From NCBI GenBank assembly GCA_020445785.1, contig JAGRFZ010000142.1, positions 1-52,152 on the forward strand: a stretch of 52,152 bases of DNA, written 5' to 3'. Numbering within the stretch: the stretch's first letter is position 1; every line of letters starts with the position of its first letter. The notes beneath the pieces are model-generated. The model saw only the letters and a program-made list of their open reading frames with translations. It made no database searches and was not told the DNA's origin. The position numbers and the translations under genes are program-made. Shown here in pieces: positions 38,377 through 48,322 of this stretch. The stretch comes from Rhodocyclaceae bacterium. Its GTDB lineage: Bacteria > Pseudomonadota > Gammaproteobacteria > Burkholderiales > Rhodocyclaceae.

Positions 38377-41300
38377 TCAGAAGCGCACGCTCGCCTGCAG
38401 CACGACGCTGCGTTCGGCGTAGAACAGCGGCACCTGCGGATCGCGGTTGAGATCCGCGTTCTGGAACGCCAGCGCCTGGTCGAACAGGTTGTGAATGGCC
38501 AGCGACGCTTCGATGCGGCGGGCCCGACCAACGAAGCCGATGCGGGCATTGGCCAGCCAGTGGTCGGCGTTGCGTGACTCGGAAGCGTCGGCGGACTCGT
38601 CGAAGACGCTCGCGCGTTGCCGCACGCGCAGCGCCTCGAGCAGCAGGGTCCAGTGCCGGGCCGGCTTCAGCCACAACCCGATCGGCACCAATTCGGTACG
38701 CAGGTAGTGGGGCAGAGTGGTGAGATTGGCCCGGTTGCCGTCGAACTGCTGGCGCTCGAACTGCCATGCCAGGGTGGCTGCGGCGCGATCGCCCAGCGGC
38801 CATTCGAGGTAGGCGCGATGGCGGGATTCGTTCCAGTCCCCCAGGCATGGATCGCCCTGGTCGCAGCCCAGCCCCGGCACGTCCAGGCGCCGTCGCGACC
38901 AAACCGCGCCGACGATACCGCCATTGGCCAGTCGATGGTCGATTTCGGCGGCGTCGAGGCGCCAGCGGGTGCCCTCGATGTCGTCGAACACCTGGTCGAA
39001 GCCGGCGAACTGGGGGGGCTCGACCGCCTGTTCGCGGTACTTCGGGCCCTTGACGCCCTGGATCACCGCTGCGCCGATGGTGGTCGCGCTGTCCACCTGC
39101 AGGCGCGCGCCGAGCTTGCCGTTGAGCCGGTCGACGCCAGAAGGGCCGCTCAGCGTGTCGTGGGTCGCGCCGACGAAGATCGTCGCCTGCCGGGACGGCT
39201 CCAGGGCGAGGCTCGCGAACAGGCGGTTGTGCTCGATTTCGCTGCGGTCGGTGTCGGGCGGCTGCAGCACGATCGGCTCGGTGCCGGACTGGCAACAGAG
39301 GGTCGGCGCATTGGTGGTGCGGCTGTCCTGGCGGTAGGTCGCGAGTCCCGCCTGGAGCCGATGCCCGGGGCGTTGGCGCGCGAACGACAGGCCGAACTCG
39401 CGGGAATGCAGGCGGGTGGACAGGTCGGTGTCGAAACGCTCGGCAAACGGACCCTGCGGGCCGAGCGGAAGCGGGGATGGCAGTGTCACGCGGTCGAAGC
39501 TCTTCTCCCGAATGCCCTGCACGCCGCCGGTGACGATCAGTTCGGTATCGAGGCCCATCGCCCGGCGAAGCGAGATGCGCGCGGCATCACGCTGCGCCTG
39601 TTGTTCGATTCGGATCGGCATCAGGCCGATGCCGGCGAGCAACTGCGGCACCGTTTCGCCCCCGCGACGGTCGCCGCTGGCGACTTCGCCGATCAGCACG
39701 GTGTCGGCATCGATCGCCAGGCGGCCGTCGAGCCGGGTGGCGGTGAGATCGATGTCGCGGCTCTCGCCGATGGCGTCGCGGCGATAGGCGAAGTGGCCGA
39801 GCGCGATCTGCCCGCGCGCGCCGGCGCGCGACGCCAGGATGCTCGCGCCTCGTGTCGCCTGGGTGCCGGCCTGGGCGCTGGCGAAAAAGTGGTTCGGGCC
39901 GCGCTCGAAGAGGTCGCTGGTGTCTTCCGGAGACAGGACGCGCGGTCCACCCACCAGCGGCGTCGCGCGGGTGTCGAGTTGCGGCGGCAAGGGGGTGCGG
40001 CCGATGGGTTCGCGCAACCGCGCCTGCAGCAGCGCGCCGAGCCGTGCGGCCTCGCCGCGCGGGGTCTCGGCGTGGGCGTCGGCCAGCAGGCGGTGGCCCG
40101 CCGGCGACGCCGGGTCGTCCATCAAGGTGTCGATCGCAGTCACCCGCAGTGCGTTTTCGAAGCCCATCGCGGAGTAGGCCGCAGCGAGGTTGGCGCTGCG
40201 CATCGCGCGATCGATGTCGAGCAGACGAGGTGTCCGGATCACCGCGCGATTGTCGTTGCGCGCGATTGCGCGACGGCCGTCGACGAGGGCGCCGGCCGGG
40301 TCGTTGTCGCGCAGTTTGCGTAGCGCGTCGAACTGCCACGGGGTGGGGGAGGCCGGGTCGAGCCGGCGTGCCAGCTCGAGCTCCTTGGCGGCAAGGGCGC
40401 CGCGATCCTCTTCGACGTAGACCCGCGCCAGGTAGGCCCGCAGTTCCGCGTTGCCGGGATCGAGCAACACTGCGCGCTCGATGTCGCGGCGCCCCGCTTC
40501 GTCGTCGCCGCTGCGCACTGCGGCGAGGCCCCGCCCGAAATAGGCGAGGGGGTCGGTGGCGTCCGCGGCCAGCGCGTCGGCGAACATGTCGCGCGCCGTA
40601 TCGATGGCGCCGGCGATCATCTCGGCGAACCCGAGCAAGGTCTTGCCGCGCGGGAAATCGGGGGCGAGCGTTCCGGCCTGCGCCAGCGAGCGGCGGGCCT
40701 CGGAGGCCAGGGTGAGCGACAGTTCCAGCTCGGCGCGGCGGGTCCAGGCAAACGGATTCTGCGGCGATCGCCGTGTCGCTTCGCGCGCCGCAGCGAGCGC
40801 ATCCTCCAGTTCGCCGCGGGCCTGCCGGGCGTAGCTGAGGGCCAGATGGGCGGCCGCCGAATCTCCGCCCGCAGCGACCGCAGCCTGGGCGGATTCGAAG
40901 GCTCGCGGCTGATGCCGAGCCACTCGCATGATGGCGTCGAGCGCAATCGCCGTCGCGTCGTCGGCGTCCGCGCGTCGCCCCAGCGAGGCGATTGCGTCGT
41001 CCACCCGGCCAAGGGCCAGGAGCAGCGAGATGCGGGTATTTGCCGATGCGGTGGCGTTCGGGCCCGAACGCTCGAGCAGGTCCAAGGCCTCGGCGTAGCG
41101 GGCCTTGACCATCTTCGCCTGAACCTCGCGCAGTACCCTGGCCTCGGCCGCGGGCCGCGCCGCCAGTTCCGCCTCGCCGTGCCAGACGATCTGGGGATAA
41201 TGGATCGCCCAGCGCAAGGCATCGAGCGGACGGACTTCGATCCGGCGCGGTCCGTCGGTGGCGACCGCCTCGACGCCGGCGCCGGCGGGCAACAGCATGC

Positions 41301-41811
41301 TGCCGTGAGGGTTCTCGGTCCGCACGGTACCCGATTCGACGACGACCTGGGCGTGCCCGGGCTGGCTGGCGACGCTGAACTCGGTGCCCTCGACCAATGC
41401 ATTGACAAACGGCGTGGTCACGCTGAAATTCTTGCGCATGCGCGTGATGACATGCAGAAAGCCTTCGATCAGGCCGAGTTCGGTCTGCGTGTCGCGACTG
41501 ACAGCCAGGAGGTGCAGGGTGGTGTTCTCGTCGAGACGCAGCAGCGAGCCGTCCTGCAACTGCACTGCGGCGCGCCCCGGCGGGCGTACCGTGACGCGGT
41601 CGCCACGACAGACCTCGGCGGGTGGCTCGATGCGCTGCCACGGCCCATCGTCGGCGCCGCGCCGTTCGACCACGCCCTCCGCGGACAGCAGTCGACCGAC
41701 CGGATCGTCACAACCCGCAGCGGCAAGGGGGGCGAAAAACGCGCAGGCTGCGGCGAGCAGAACCGTCTTCACGCATGGCGCAACCCGAGGCCGCTTTGGC
41801 CGGAAATGCAT
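38377..41811 (-). CDS. FecR-TPR protein with C-terminal outer membrane beta-barrel
   Basis: An 1144-residue envelope protein. An N-terminal signal peptide (MHFRPKRPRVAPCVKTVLLA, near a LAAAGC that might be a lipobox) leads into a FecR domain (VVERRGADDGPW, RRGDRVTVRPPGRAAVQL, VTTPFVNALVEGTEF). A region of TPR-like helices (about 210-540) follows, then many alternating beta strands to a terminal Phe (VVLQASVRF), the hallmark of outer membrane barrels. The start at 41811 has GAGGAA. It is divergent from a CHASE2 adenylate cyclase; FecR-TPR and CHASE2 genes often pair, suggesting a shared signalling or secretion function. Substrate unknown. Confidence 0.8.
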   Translation of the reverse strand: MHFRPKRPRVAPCVKTVLLAAACAFFAPLAAAGCDDPVGRLLSAEGVVERRGADDGPWQRIEPPAEVCRGDRVTVRPPGRAAVQLQDGSLLRLDENTTLHLLAVSRDTQTELGLIEGFLHVITRMRKNFSVTTPFVNALVEGTEFSVASQPGHAQVVVESGTVRTENPHGSMLLPAGAGVEAVATDGPRRIEVRPLDALRWAIHYPQIVWHGEAELAARPAAEARVLREVQAKMVKARYAEALDLLERSGPNATASANTRISLLLALGRVDDAIASLGRRADADDATAIALDAIMRVARHQPRAFESAQAAVAAGGDSAAAHLALSYARQARGELEDALAAAREATRRSPQNPFAWTRRAELELSLTLASEARRSLAQAGTLAPDFPRGKTLLGFAEMIAGAIDTARDMFADALAADATDPLAYFGRGLAAVRSGDDEAGRRDIERAVLLDPGNAELRAYLARVYVEEDRGALAAKELELARRLDPASPTPWQFDALRKLRDNDPAGALVDGRRAIARNDNRAVIRTPRLLDIDRAMRSANLAAAYSAMGFENALRVTAIDTLMDDPASPAGHRLLADAHAETPRGEAARLGALLQARLREPIGRTPLPPQLDTRATPLVGGPRVLSPEDTSDLFERGPNHFFASAQAGTQATRGASILASRAGARGQIALGHFAYRRDAIGESRDIDLTATRLDGRLAIDADTVLIGEVASGDRRGGETVPQLLAGIGLMPIRIEQQAQRDAARISLRRAMGLDTELIVTGGVQGIREKSFDRVTLPSPLPLGPQGPFAERFDTDLSTRLHSREFGLSFARQRPGHRLQAGLATYRQDSRTTNAPTLCCQSGTEPIVLQPPDTDRSEIEHNRLFASLALEPSRQATIFVGATHDTLSGPSGVDRLNGKLGARLQVDSATTIGAAVIQGVKGPKYREQAVEPPQFAGFDQVFDDIEGTRWRLDAAEIDHRLANGGIVGAVWSRRRLDVPGLGCDQGDPCLGDWNESRHRAYLEWPLGDRAAATLAWQFERQQFDGNRANLTTLPHYLRTELVPIGLWLKPARHWTLLLEALRVRQRASVFDESADASESRNADHWLANARIGFVGRARRIEASLAIHNLFDQALAFQNADLNRDPQVPLFYAERSVVLQASVRF

Positions 41812-41993
41812 GGTCTGTTCCTCGCCGGATGTCATTACGTTTCGTTGCACACCGCATATGACACTCTAGTCAGCGCCCATGTCGACCACAAGACGGTGTG
41901 ACGGGTGTCTCAGCGCCATGAGGAACTATGTCACACGGCGACGGGTTCGCCGTTCGGATCGGTGGCGGTTGGCGGCGAAGCCGACGGAATGCC

Positions 41994-41999
41994 TAGAAT
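41994..41999 (+). promoter_or_regulatory. Possible -10 for the CHASE2 cyclase gene
   Basis: TAGAAT lies about 120 bases before the start codon in the 309-base divergent region; a TTGGCG stands 19 bases further upstream, longer than the ideal spacing. The region also holds CGGTGTGAC and GTCACACGG, an imperfect inverted pair about 26 bases apart. No other structure seen in the gap. Confidence 0.3.
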
Positions 42000-42120
42000 G
42001 GGTATCGTCCGCCCTGGGAAATCACGCTGTGTACCAAGCGCCTGGCCATCGCACGCCAACCCAGTGCGCCGGTGCGTCGTCCGATCGTGGCGATCGCATG
42101 CCGGCGCTCGATGTGCCGTG

Positions 42121-44115
42121 GTGACGCGCGACCGAACGTCCGGGCGTCGCCTGCATCCGGCTGTGGGGCTGGCCGCGCTGGCGGCGTTGCTGGTTGGCGC
42201 GACGTGGCTGACGCCGCTGGCGCGGCTCGAATGGGCGCTGGGCATCGATTTTCTGTATGCCATGCGGGGGCAGCGCGCGGCGCCGGACGATGTCGTCGTC
42301 GTGGCCTTGAACGGTGCCTCGGCGAGGGCCCTCGGATTGCCGCTGCGGGCCGACCGCTGGCCGCGCCATCTGCACGCGGAGCTGATCGACGGCTTGCATG
42401 CTGCCGGCGCCCGGGTGATCGGTTTCGATTTGCTGTTCGCCCGGCCGCGCGCGTGGGACGACGACGCCGCCCTCGCGCGCGCGCTGCGGCGGGCAGGCAA
42501 TGTCGTGCTCGCCGAGACCGTCGAGCGCAGCTTCGTCCGCCATGACGGCCAGGTCGTGGCCGCCACCGAGATCAGTCGACCGCCGCTGCCGAGGTTTGCC
42601 GATGCGGCGTGGGCGACGGCGCCGTTCGTGCTGCCCAAGACGCCCTATGGGGTGTTCGAATTCTGGGCACGGATTCCGACGCTGGGCGACCGCTTGTCCT
42701 TGCCGGCCCGGCTCGCCGAGTATCTCGGCGAGCCGGTGGCTTCGTTGCCGGGCGGCGCCATTGCGCTGAATCTGTACGGCCCGATCGGGAGCTTCGAGAC
42801 GATCGACTATCCGGCGGCGCTGGAAATGCTCGCGGATCCGGTCCGGGCTGCGCATTTCGCCGGTAAGGCCGTGTTGGTCGGCTATTCGGAGAACAACCAG
42901 TCATTGCAGGTGGATGCCTATCAGACTCCGTACACGCGGGCCGACGGCGTGGACGTCAGCGGCGTCGAGCTCTGCGCGACGGCGCTGGCCAATCTGCGCG
43001 ATCGAAACTGGTTGCGCCGGCCGGGCGAAGCGACGGGGCTAATGATGCTCATGTTGCACGCGGGCCTGCTGGCGCTGCCGTGGGCATTCGCCGGTGCCAG
43101 GGCGGCCCTGATCGCGACCGCCGGCACGCAGGCGCTCTATGCCGTCCTTGTCGTGGCCGCCTTCAGTCGGGGCCTGCTGTGGTTGCCGGTCGTCGTGCCG
43201 CTGGTGGTTTCGCCCTTGATTGCGTCGGCGCTCGGGGCGGCCCATGTGCACCGGCGCAACCTGCAGCGCCGCCGCGAACTCGAGCAAGCGGTCGAGGTGG
43301 GACTGTCGCCGGCCGCGTTGGCGCGGCTGTCGAGCCTGGTCGGGGACCTGAGGCAGGGCCGAACGCTGTTCGCGGTGTGTCTGTGCAGCGATATCGTCTC
43401 ATTCACCCGGCTCAGCGAAGGTCGTTCGCCGGCGGCCGTGCGGGACATGCTCAACGCCTATCTCGACCGCTTCAGCCGGGCGGTCGAAGCCCACGGCGGC
43501 CACATCGCCGACACGGTCGCGGACTCGGTGTTGTCGCTGTGGTTCGCCGACGAGCGATCACCCGTGGCGGTGGCCGATGCCTGTGCGGCCGCATTGCGCC
43601 TCGACCGCGAGATGAACGGGCCGAGCCCCGCCGCAGGCGCCTTGCCCACTCGGCTGGGCCTGCACTGCGGACACATCTTCTACGGTTCGGTGGGCACTGG
43701 CGGCCGGCGCGAACTGCACGCAGTGGGCGACATCGTCAACACCACCAGCCGCATCGAAAGCGCCAACAAGTACCTCGGAACCCGCGTTCTGATTTCGCGC
43801 CAGCTTGCCGACCGGGCGAACCAAGAGGGCTGCCTGCGCGACCTGGGTCGCTTCGCGCTGACCGGCAAGGAGGAGGCGCTGGAGTTGCTCGAACTGCGCG
43901 ACAACCCGCCGTCGGCGGCGATTTCCGCACGCTTTGCGGAAGGGCTCGACGCGTTCCGGCGCGGACAGCTCGAACACGCGAGGCGCGCTTTCGCCGAAGT
44001 CGCGGGCGATGGTGATGGCGGCCCCGCGGCGTTCTACCTGACGATTTGCGACGCGCTCATCGCGGGCGGGGCGGAAGGACATCGGCAGGGCGTCGCGGTG
44101 CTGCCCGGCAAGTAG
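42121..44115 (+). CDS. CHASE2-domain adenylate/guanylate cyclase
   Basis: A 664-residue inner-membrane class III nucleotide cyclase. After an N-terminal helix comes a periplasmic CHASE2 sensor (about 45-290; VVVVALNGASARALG, GARVIGFDLLFARP, GKAVLVGYSE). Three membrane helices (about 300-380) follow, then the cyclase domain from about 415 with the metal Asp in CSDIVSFTRLSEG, the second in IADTVADSVLSLWF, and VGDIVNTTSRIESANKY for the base and transition-state residues. The start is a GTG at 42121; GTG 42118 is equally possible. It is divergent from the FecR-TPR barrel protein and may respond to its state. Confidence 0.88.
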   Translation: MTRDRTSGRRLHPAVGLAALAALLVGATWLTPLARLEWALGIDFLYAMRGQRAAPDDVVVVALNGASARALGLPLRADRWPRHLHAELIDGLHAAGARVIGFDLLFARPRAWDDDAALARALRRAGNVVLAETVERSFVRHDGQVVAATEISRPPLPRFADAAWATAPFVLPKTPYGVFEFWARIPTLGDRLSLPARLAEYLGEPVASLPGGAIALNLYGPIGSFETIDYPAALEMLADPVRAAHFAGKAVLVGYSENNQSLQVDAYQTPYTRADGVDVSGVELCATALANLRDRNWLRRPGEATGLMMLMLHAGLLALPWAFAGARAALIATAGTQALYAVLVVAAFSRGLLWLPVVVPLVVSPLIASALGAAHVHRRNLQRRRELEQAVEVGLSPAALARLSSLVGDLRQGRTLFAVCLCSDIVSFTRLSEGRSPAAVRDMLNAYLDRFSRAVEAHGGHIADTVADSVLSLWFADERSPVAVADACAAALRLDREMNGPSPAAGALPTRLGLHCGHIFYGSVGTGGRRELHAVGDIVNTTSRIESANKYLGTRVLISRQLADRANQEGCLRDLGRFALTGKEEALELLELRDNPPSAAISARFAEGLDAFRRGQLEHARRAFAEVAGDGDGGPAAFYLTICDALIAGGAEGHRQGVAVLPGK

Positions 44116-44122
44116 GGGCCGC

Positions 44123-46276
44123 TCAGGCGGCGCCGTGGCAGACGGCGGGCAGCTCGAGTCCGTCGAGTACCTTCGGGGTCAGCGATGCCGCGTCGACCGG
44201 GCGCCCGTACAGATAGCCCTGCATCAGCCAGCAGCCGAGCTGTTGTAGATGCTCGGCCGTCGGTCGGGATTCGACGCCCTCCGCCAGGATGCGGATGCCG
44301 AGGCGCTCGCCCAGCGTCACGAGGGCGCTGACAATGGCCGCCTCACGCGTCGCGGGCGCGATCTCGCGGACGAAGGAGCGGTCGATCTTGACGGTATTGC
44401 AGGGTAGGTCGCGGAGGTAGCTGAGGGAGGCGTGACCGGTGCCGAAATCGTCGAGCGCGATGCTGATGCCGCGGGCCCGCAGTGCTTCGAGGATGCGGAC
44501 GGTGGCCCCCAGGTTGCGCAGCGCCAGCGCTTCGGTGATTTCCAGTTCGAGGTGGCTGGGGGGCAGCCCACTGGCCGCCAGCGCCGCGTCCACGCTGGCC
44601 AGCAGATCGCCTTGCTCGAACTGCACGGCCGACAGGTTGACCGCCAGCCGGAGCTGGTCGAAACCCTGTGCGTGCCAGTGGGCCACCTGCATGCAGGCGG
44701 ACTTCAGCACCCATTCACCGAGATCGACGATGATCCCCGACTGCTCCGCCAGCGGGATGAAATGGGCGGGCCCGAGCAGGCCTCGCCGGGGGTGGTTCCA
44801 GCGTACCAGGGCTTCCACCGCGAACAGGGTGCCGGTACGGGAATCCACCTGGGGCTGGTAGTGCAAGCGCAGCTCACCGCGCTTGGCCGCGCCGTGCAGA
44901 TCGCTTTCCAGCGCGAGACCGCTGGCCGCAAAATGGGCGTCGTGCGCGGCGCAATAACTGCGGTAGCCGTTTCGCCCGCCGGCCTTGACCTCGTACAGCG
45001 CGGAATCGGCATGCCGCAGCAAGGTCTGCGAATCTTGGCCGTCCTGGGGAAAGGTGGCCATGCCGATGCTGGCACTGATGCGCACCGACAGTTCGCCGAG
45101 TTGTATCGGCGGCGCGAGGGCCTTCAGCAGGCGTCGGGCGATGACTTCGGCCTCCTCGGTCTGGGGCAGCCGTGGCAGCAGCACCGTGAATTCGTCGCCA
45201 CCCCATCGTGCGATCAGGTCGCCGTCGCGCAGGCAGGTATCGAGTCGCCGCGCCACCACCTGCAGCAGGCGGTCACCGGCGTCGTGGCCGAGCTCGTCGT
45301 TGATGCGCTTGAAGTGGTCCAGATCCACGAACATTACGGCCACCGCGGCGTTCGATCGCGAGGCCGATTCGATGGCGCGGGCCAGCGCACCATCGAACTG
45401 GTTGCGGTTGGGCAGGCCCGAGAGTGGATCGTGCAGGGCCTCGAAGCGGATGCGTTCGATCGTGCGTTCGCGCTCGGTGACATCGCGGAAGCTGAAGACG
45501 GAGCCGACCCGGTCGCCGTCCAGGCGTTGGGCCCGGCTCCGGTACTCGACTGCGCGGCCGTCCCGGAGTTCGAGCAGGCTGGGCTCTTCGATGTCGGATT
45601 TCGGATCGAGCTGCAATGCCGTCGGATCGGCGAGCTGGGTGCGCAGATGGGAGACCAGCGCCTGGGCCGCCTCGAGCCGGGCGACCGGTTCGGGAATCGT
45701 CCACAATTCGATGAACTGCCGATTGACCCGTGTCGGCTGGCCTTGGCGATCGAGTACCAGCAAGCCGTCCAGCGTCGCGTCCATGGTGGCGTTGAGCAAC
45801 TGCATCGAGCGCTCGAGCTCGCGGTTCGCCTCCTCGAGTTCCGCCGTGCGGCGCGCGAGTTCGCGTTCCTGGGAAACCCGCCGCAAGGCTTCGCGCACGG
45901 TCAGCACCAGATCCTGTTCCTGCCAGGGCTTGCCGATGAGGCGATACAGGTTGGCTTCGTTGACGGCGGTGCCGATGGCCGCCACGTCGGCCTGGCCGGT
46001 GAGCAGAATCTTCAGGGTCGAGGGCCTGCGCCGGTGTATCTCGGCCAGCAGGTCGGCGCCGTGCTGGCCCGGCATGACCTGGTCGGAGATGATCAGCGGC
46101 ACGTCGGCGCCTTCGGCGTCGAGTTCGTCGATCAGCGCCAGTGCCTCCTCGGCACTGGAGGCGAGTTCGATGTCGCAGGCAGTGTCGAGGCCGCGCAGCA
46201 GTTGTTCGCGCAGGCTGCGCAGGATCAGCGTGTCGTCGTCCACGCAGACGATGGTCGGCACGCTGTCGCCCGCCAT
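44123..46276 (-). CDS. Response regulator with PAS, GGDEF and EAL domains
   Basis: A 717-residue cyclic-di-GMP enzyme with intact motifs for both activities. A receiver domain (VDDD; acceptor Asp in ISDQVMPGQHG) is followed by a coiled coil, PAS, GGDEF with RWGGDEFTVLL, and EAL with VEALVRWNHP, NLSAVQF, EITEAL, DDFGTG and KIDRSF. Both a cyclase and a phosphodiesterase are therefore possible, with the balance set by phosphorylation. It starts 2 bases after the single-domain regulator and is third in the kinase operon. Confidence 0.92.
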   Translation of the reverse strand: MAGDSVPTIVCVDDDTLILRSLREQLLRGLDTACDIELASSAEEALALIDELDAEGADVPLIISDQVMPGQHGADLLAEIHRRRPSTLKILLTGQADVAAIGTAVNEANLYRLIGKPWQEQDLVLTVREALRRVSQERELARRTAELEEANRELERSMQLLNATMDATLDGLLVLDRQGQPTRVNRQFIELWTIPEPVARLEAAQALVSHLRTQLADPTALQLDPKSDIEEPSLLELRDGRAVEYRSRAQRLDGDRVGSVFSFRDVTERERTIERIRFEALHDPLSGLPNRNQFDGALARAIESASRSNAAVAVMFVDLDHFKRINDELGHDAGDRLLQVVARRLDTCLRDGDLIARWGGDEFTVLLPRLPQTEEAEVIARRLLKALAPPIQLGELSVRISASIGMATFPQDGQDSQTLLRHADSALYEVKAGGRNGYRSYCAAHDAHFAASGLALESDLHGAAKRGELRLHYQPQVDSRTGTLFAVEALVRWNHPRRGLLGPAHFIPLAEQSGIIVDLGEWVLKSACMQVAHWHAQGFDQLRLAVNLSAVQFEQGDLLASVDAALAASGLPPSHLELEITEALALRNLGATVRILEALRARGISIALDDFGTGHASLSYLRDLPCNTVKIDRSFVREIAPATREAAIVSALVTLGERLGIRILAEGVESRPTAEHLQQLGCWLMQGYLYGRPVDAASLTPKVLDGLELPAVCHGAA

Positions 46277-46278
46277 GC

Positions 46279-46668
46279 TCACCCGAGCGAGGCCCCGACC
46301 AGATCGAGCAGCTCGATCTCGTCCCACGGCTTGTGGATGCAAGCCAGCAGATTTGCTTCGCGCTGGGCGCGTTCGATCGCCCGGGCCTCGGCCTGTCCGG
46401 TCAGCATCACGGTGAGAACGTCGGGATGGGCGTCATGGACCTGCGCGAGGAATTCGTCGCCCTTGATGCCGGGCATGAGCCAGTCGGAGATGATCATCAG
46501 GATGCCGATGCCGTCTTCGGCCAACTCGCCGATCAATGTCCAAGCTTCTTCGGCGCTGGCGGCGGTTTCGTACAGGTAGCGGTCGCCGAACCGGCGGCGA
46601 AGTTGTTCCTTGAGGCTGCTGAGGACGATCGCTTCGTCGTCGACGCAGAGAATGGCGGATCGGGTCAT
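46279..46668 (-). CDS. Single-domain response regulator
   Basis: A 129-residue receiver domain only: AILCVDDEAIVLSSLKEQL, acceptor Asp in MIISDWLMPGIKG, TGQAEARAIERA and the final Lys in CIHKPWDEIELL. It has no output domain. The receiver resembles that of the following GGDEF-EAL protein, so it may be a phosphate sink or a link in the relay. It lies 34 bases after the kinase gene. Confidence 0.9.
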   Translation of the reverse strand: MTRSAILCVDDEAIVLSSLKEQLRRRFGDRYLYETAASAEEAWTLIGELAEDGIGILMIISDWLMPGIKGDEFLAQVHDAHPDVLTVMLTGQAEARAIERAQREANLLACIHKPWDEIELLDLVGASLG

Positions 46669-46702
46669 CTCGAAGACCTCGGGTTGGTGGGTCGCTGCCC
46701 GT

Positions 46703-48322
46703 TCATGCGGCCAGTGCCTCGGGTTCCGGTTCGGCATCCACGGCCGATGCAGGCAACGGCAGCGCGACGCGGAAGCGGGTCTCGCCCGGTCGGCTGTCCA
46801 CTTCGATGCGGCCCTGGTGCTTGGCCACCACCTGGCGGCAGATGTGCAGGCCGAGGCCGGTGCCTTCGCCCCGTGGCTTGGTACTGAAGAAGGGCTCGAA
46901 GATCCGGTTGCGCACGTCGTCTGGAATTCCCGGTCCGCTGTCGGTCACGCTGACCACGACTTCCGACCCGCGCTTCGCGACGTCGATCTCGAGCCGGCCG
47001 CCGGCCGGCATGGCATGCAGCGCGTTGTGCACGAGATTGGTCCACAGCTGCACGAGCTCGTCGGGGTAGCCGTCGAGCCGCGGCAGGTCTTCGAAATTGC
47101 AGACCAATTCGATGCCGTGCTTGATCTGGTTGCGGTAGAGCTCCAGCACCGTATCGATGGTGGCGCGAAGATCGAAGCGCTGGGCATCCGAGGCGTGCTC
47201 GACCCGTGCGTAGCTCTTCAGCGCGAAGACCACCTTGGCCGCCCGCTCGACGGCGCTCAGGATGGTGCGGTTGTTTTCGTTGAGGCGGGTGAGGTCGTAG
47301 GCGAGCTTCAGCAGCCAGTCGCGCGCGGGGTGCCGGAGCAGCGGCAGCACACGGTCGAACGGTGCTCGCACGCCGATATCGACGAGCAGGTCCGCCACCG
47401 CCCGGGCATCGGCGATGCCGGCTTCGTCGAGTTTTCGGGCGAGGGCGCGCAACACCGGACGGCGTTCGGCGGAAGTCACCAGCGGCGCCGACTTCAGGGC
47501 GTCCGAGACCATCGAAAAGAATTGTTCCCGGGTCGCCGCATCGGCGCGCTCCGACAATTCGGGGAGCGCATCGAGCGTGCTGCCGATGGCCGCCTCGCCA
47601 TTGCTGGCGGCGGCGCGGATGGCACCGAGCGGAGAGTTGATCTCGTGGGCGATGCCCGCGATCAGTTGCCCCAGCGCCGCCAGCTTGGCCGACTGCACGA
47701 GTTGCGCCTGGGTCTGCTGGAGTTCGTTCAGGGCATCCGCCAACTGGCGGGTCTGGCGTTCGCGCGAGCGCGTGAAGCGTGTGAACATCCAGCCGATCAC
47801 GGCGGCGGCCAACAACAACGAGGCCGTCGTGCCGAACGCGGCGAGCTTGCCGACGCGGTCGCTCTCGGCGTGACGTTCGGCGGCCGCCGCGGAAATGCCC
47901 TCGGCCAGGTGCTCGAAGGCCGGATCCACCTCTGCCTCGTCGAGTTCGAGGGCTTCGTCGATGCGGCCTTGATCGATCATGGTGAGTTCGCGGGCGATCG
48001 CGCCGGCGTAGCGCTCATAGCCGTCCGCCAATTCGCCGTTGGCGTCGGCGCCCGCTGCGTTGGTCGCGGCCAGCAAGGTCGATGCCCGTGTACGTTCGTG
48101 TTCGAAGGCTTCGGTCGTTTCTTCATCGAGACTGCGCAGGCTGATGGCCCGCCATTCGAGCGCATTCATGGCATTGAGCGTACTTTGGAGCTCGATCAGG
48201 CGGCTTTCGGTCTCGGCGCTCTGGGCGGCCCATTGGCTCAGGGCCTGAATGCTCGCTGCGGCGCCGACGGCGACGATGAGCGAACTGACGACGACGCGCG
48301 AGGCGGATTGCAGAAGCGCCAT
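46703..48322 (-). CDS. Membrane sensor histidine kinase with a long DHp insertion
   Basis: A 539-residue kinase. Two membrane helices (about 8-28 and 165-181) frame a helical periplasmic sensor. The phospho-acceptor is H226 in IAGIAHEINSPLGAI. A stretch of roughly 100 residues (about 245-350) separates the H-box helix from the second DHp helix, longer than usual. HATPase motifs are NLVHNALHAM, DSGPGIP and GTGLGLHICRQ. The ATG at 48322 has GGAG. It heads a kinase, receiver and REC-PAS-GGDEF-EAL operon, so it likely controls c-di-GMP. Confidence 0.9.
   Translation of the reverse strand: MALLQSASRVVVSSLIVAVGAAASIQALSQWAAQSAETESRLIELQSTLNAMNALEWRAISLRSLDEETTEAFEHERTRASTLLAATNAAGADANGELADGYERYAGAIARELTMIDQGRIDEALELDEAEVDPAFEHLAEGISAAAAERHAESDRVGKLAAFGTTASLLLAAAVIGWMFTRFTRSRERQTRQLADALNELQQTQAQLVQSAKLAALGQLIAGIAHEINSPLGAIRAAASNGEAAIGSTLDALPELSERADAATREQFFSMVSDALKSAPLVTSAERRPVLRALARKLDEAGIADARAVADLLVDIGVRAPFDRVLPLLRHPARDWLLKLAYDLTRLNENNRTILSAVERAAKVVFALKSYARVEHASDAQRFDLRATIDTVLELYRNQIKHGIELVCNFEDLPRLDGYPDELVQLWTNLVHNALHAMPAGGRLEIDVAKRGSEVVVSVTDSGPGIPDDVRNRIFEPFFSTKPRGEGTGLGLHICRQVVAKHQGRIEVDSRPGETRFRVALPLPASAVDAEPEPEALAA

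Noticed and set aside
38617-40323. 568-codon plus-strand frame opposite the FecR-TPR gene
   Set aside because: Composition-driven shadow; the sense frame has a signal peptide, FecR motifs and a terminal-Phe barrel.
41898-41940. CGGTGTGAC / GTCACACGG as a CRP-type operator
   Set aside because: The half-sites are about 26 bases apart, far more than the usual six.
44432-46579. 715-codon plus-strand frame opposite the GGDEF-EAL gene
   Set aside because: Shadow of a gene with intact GGDEF and EAL motifs.
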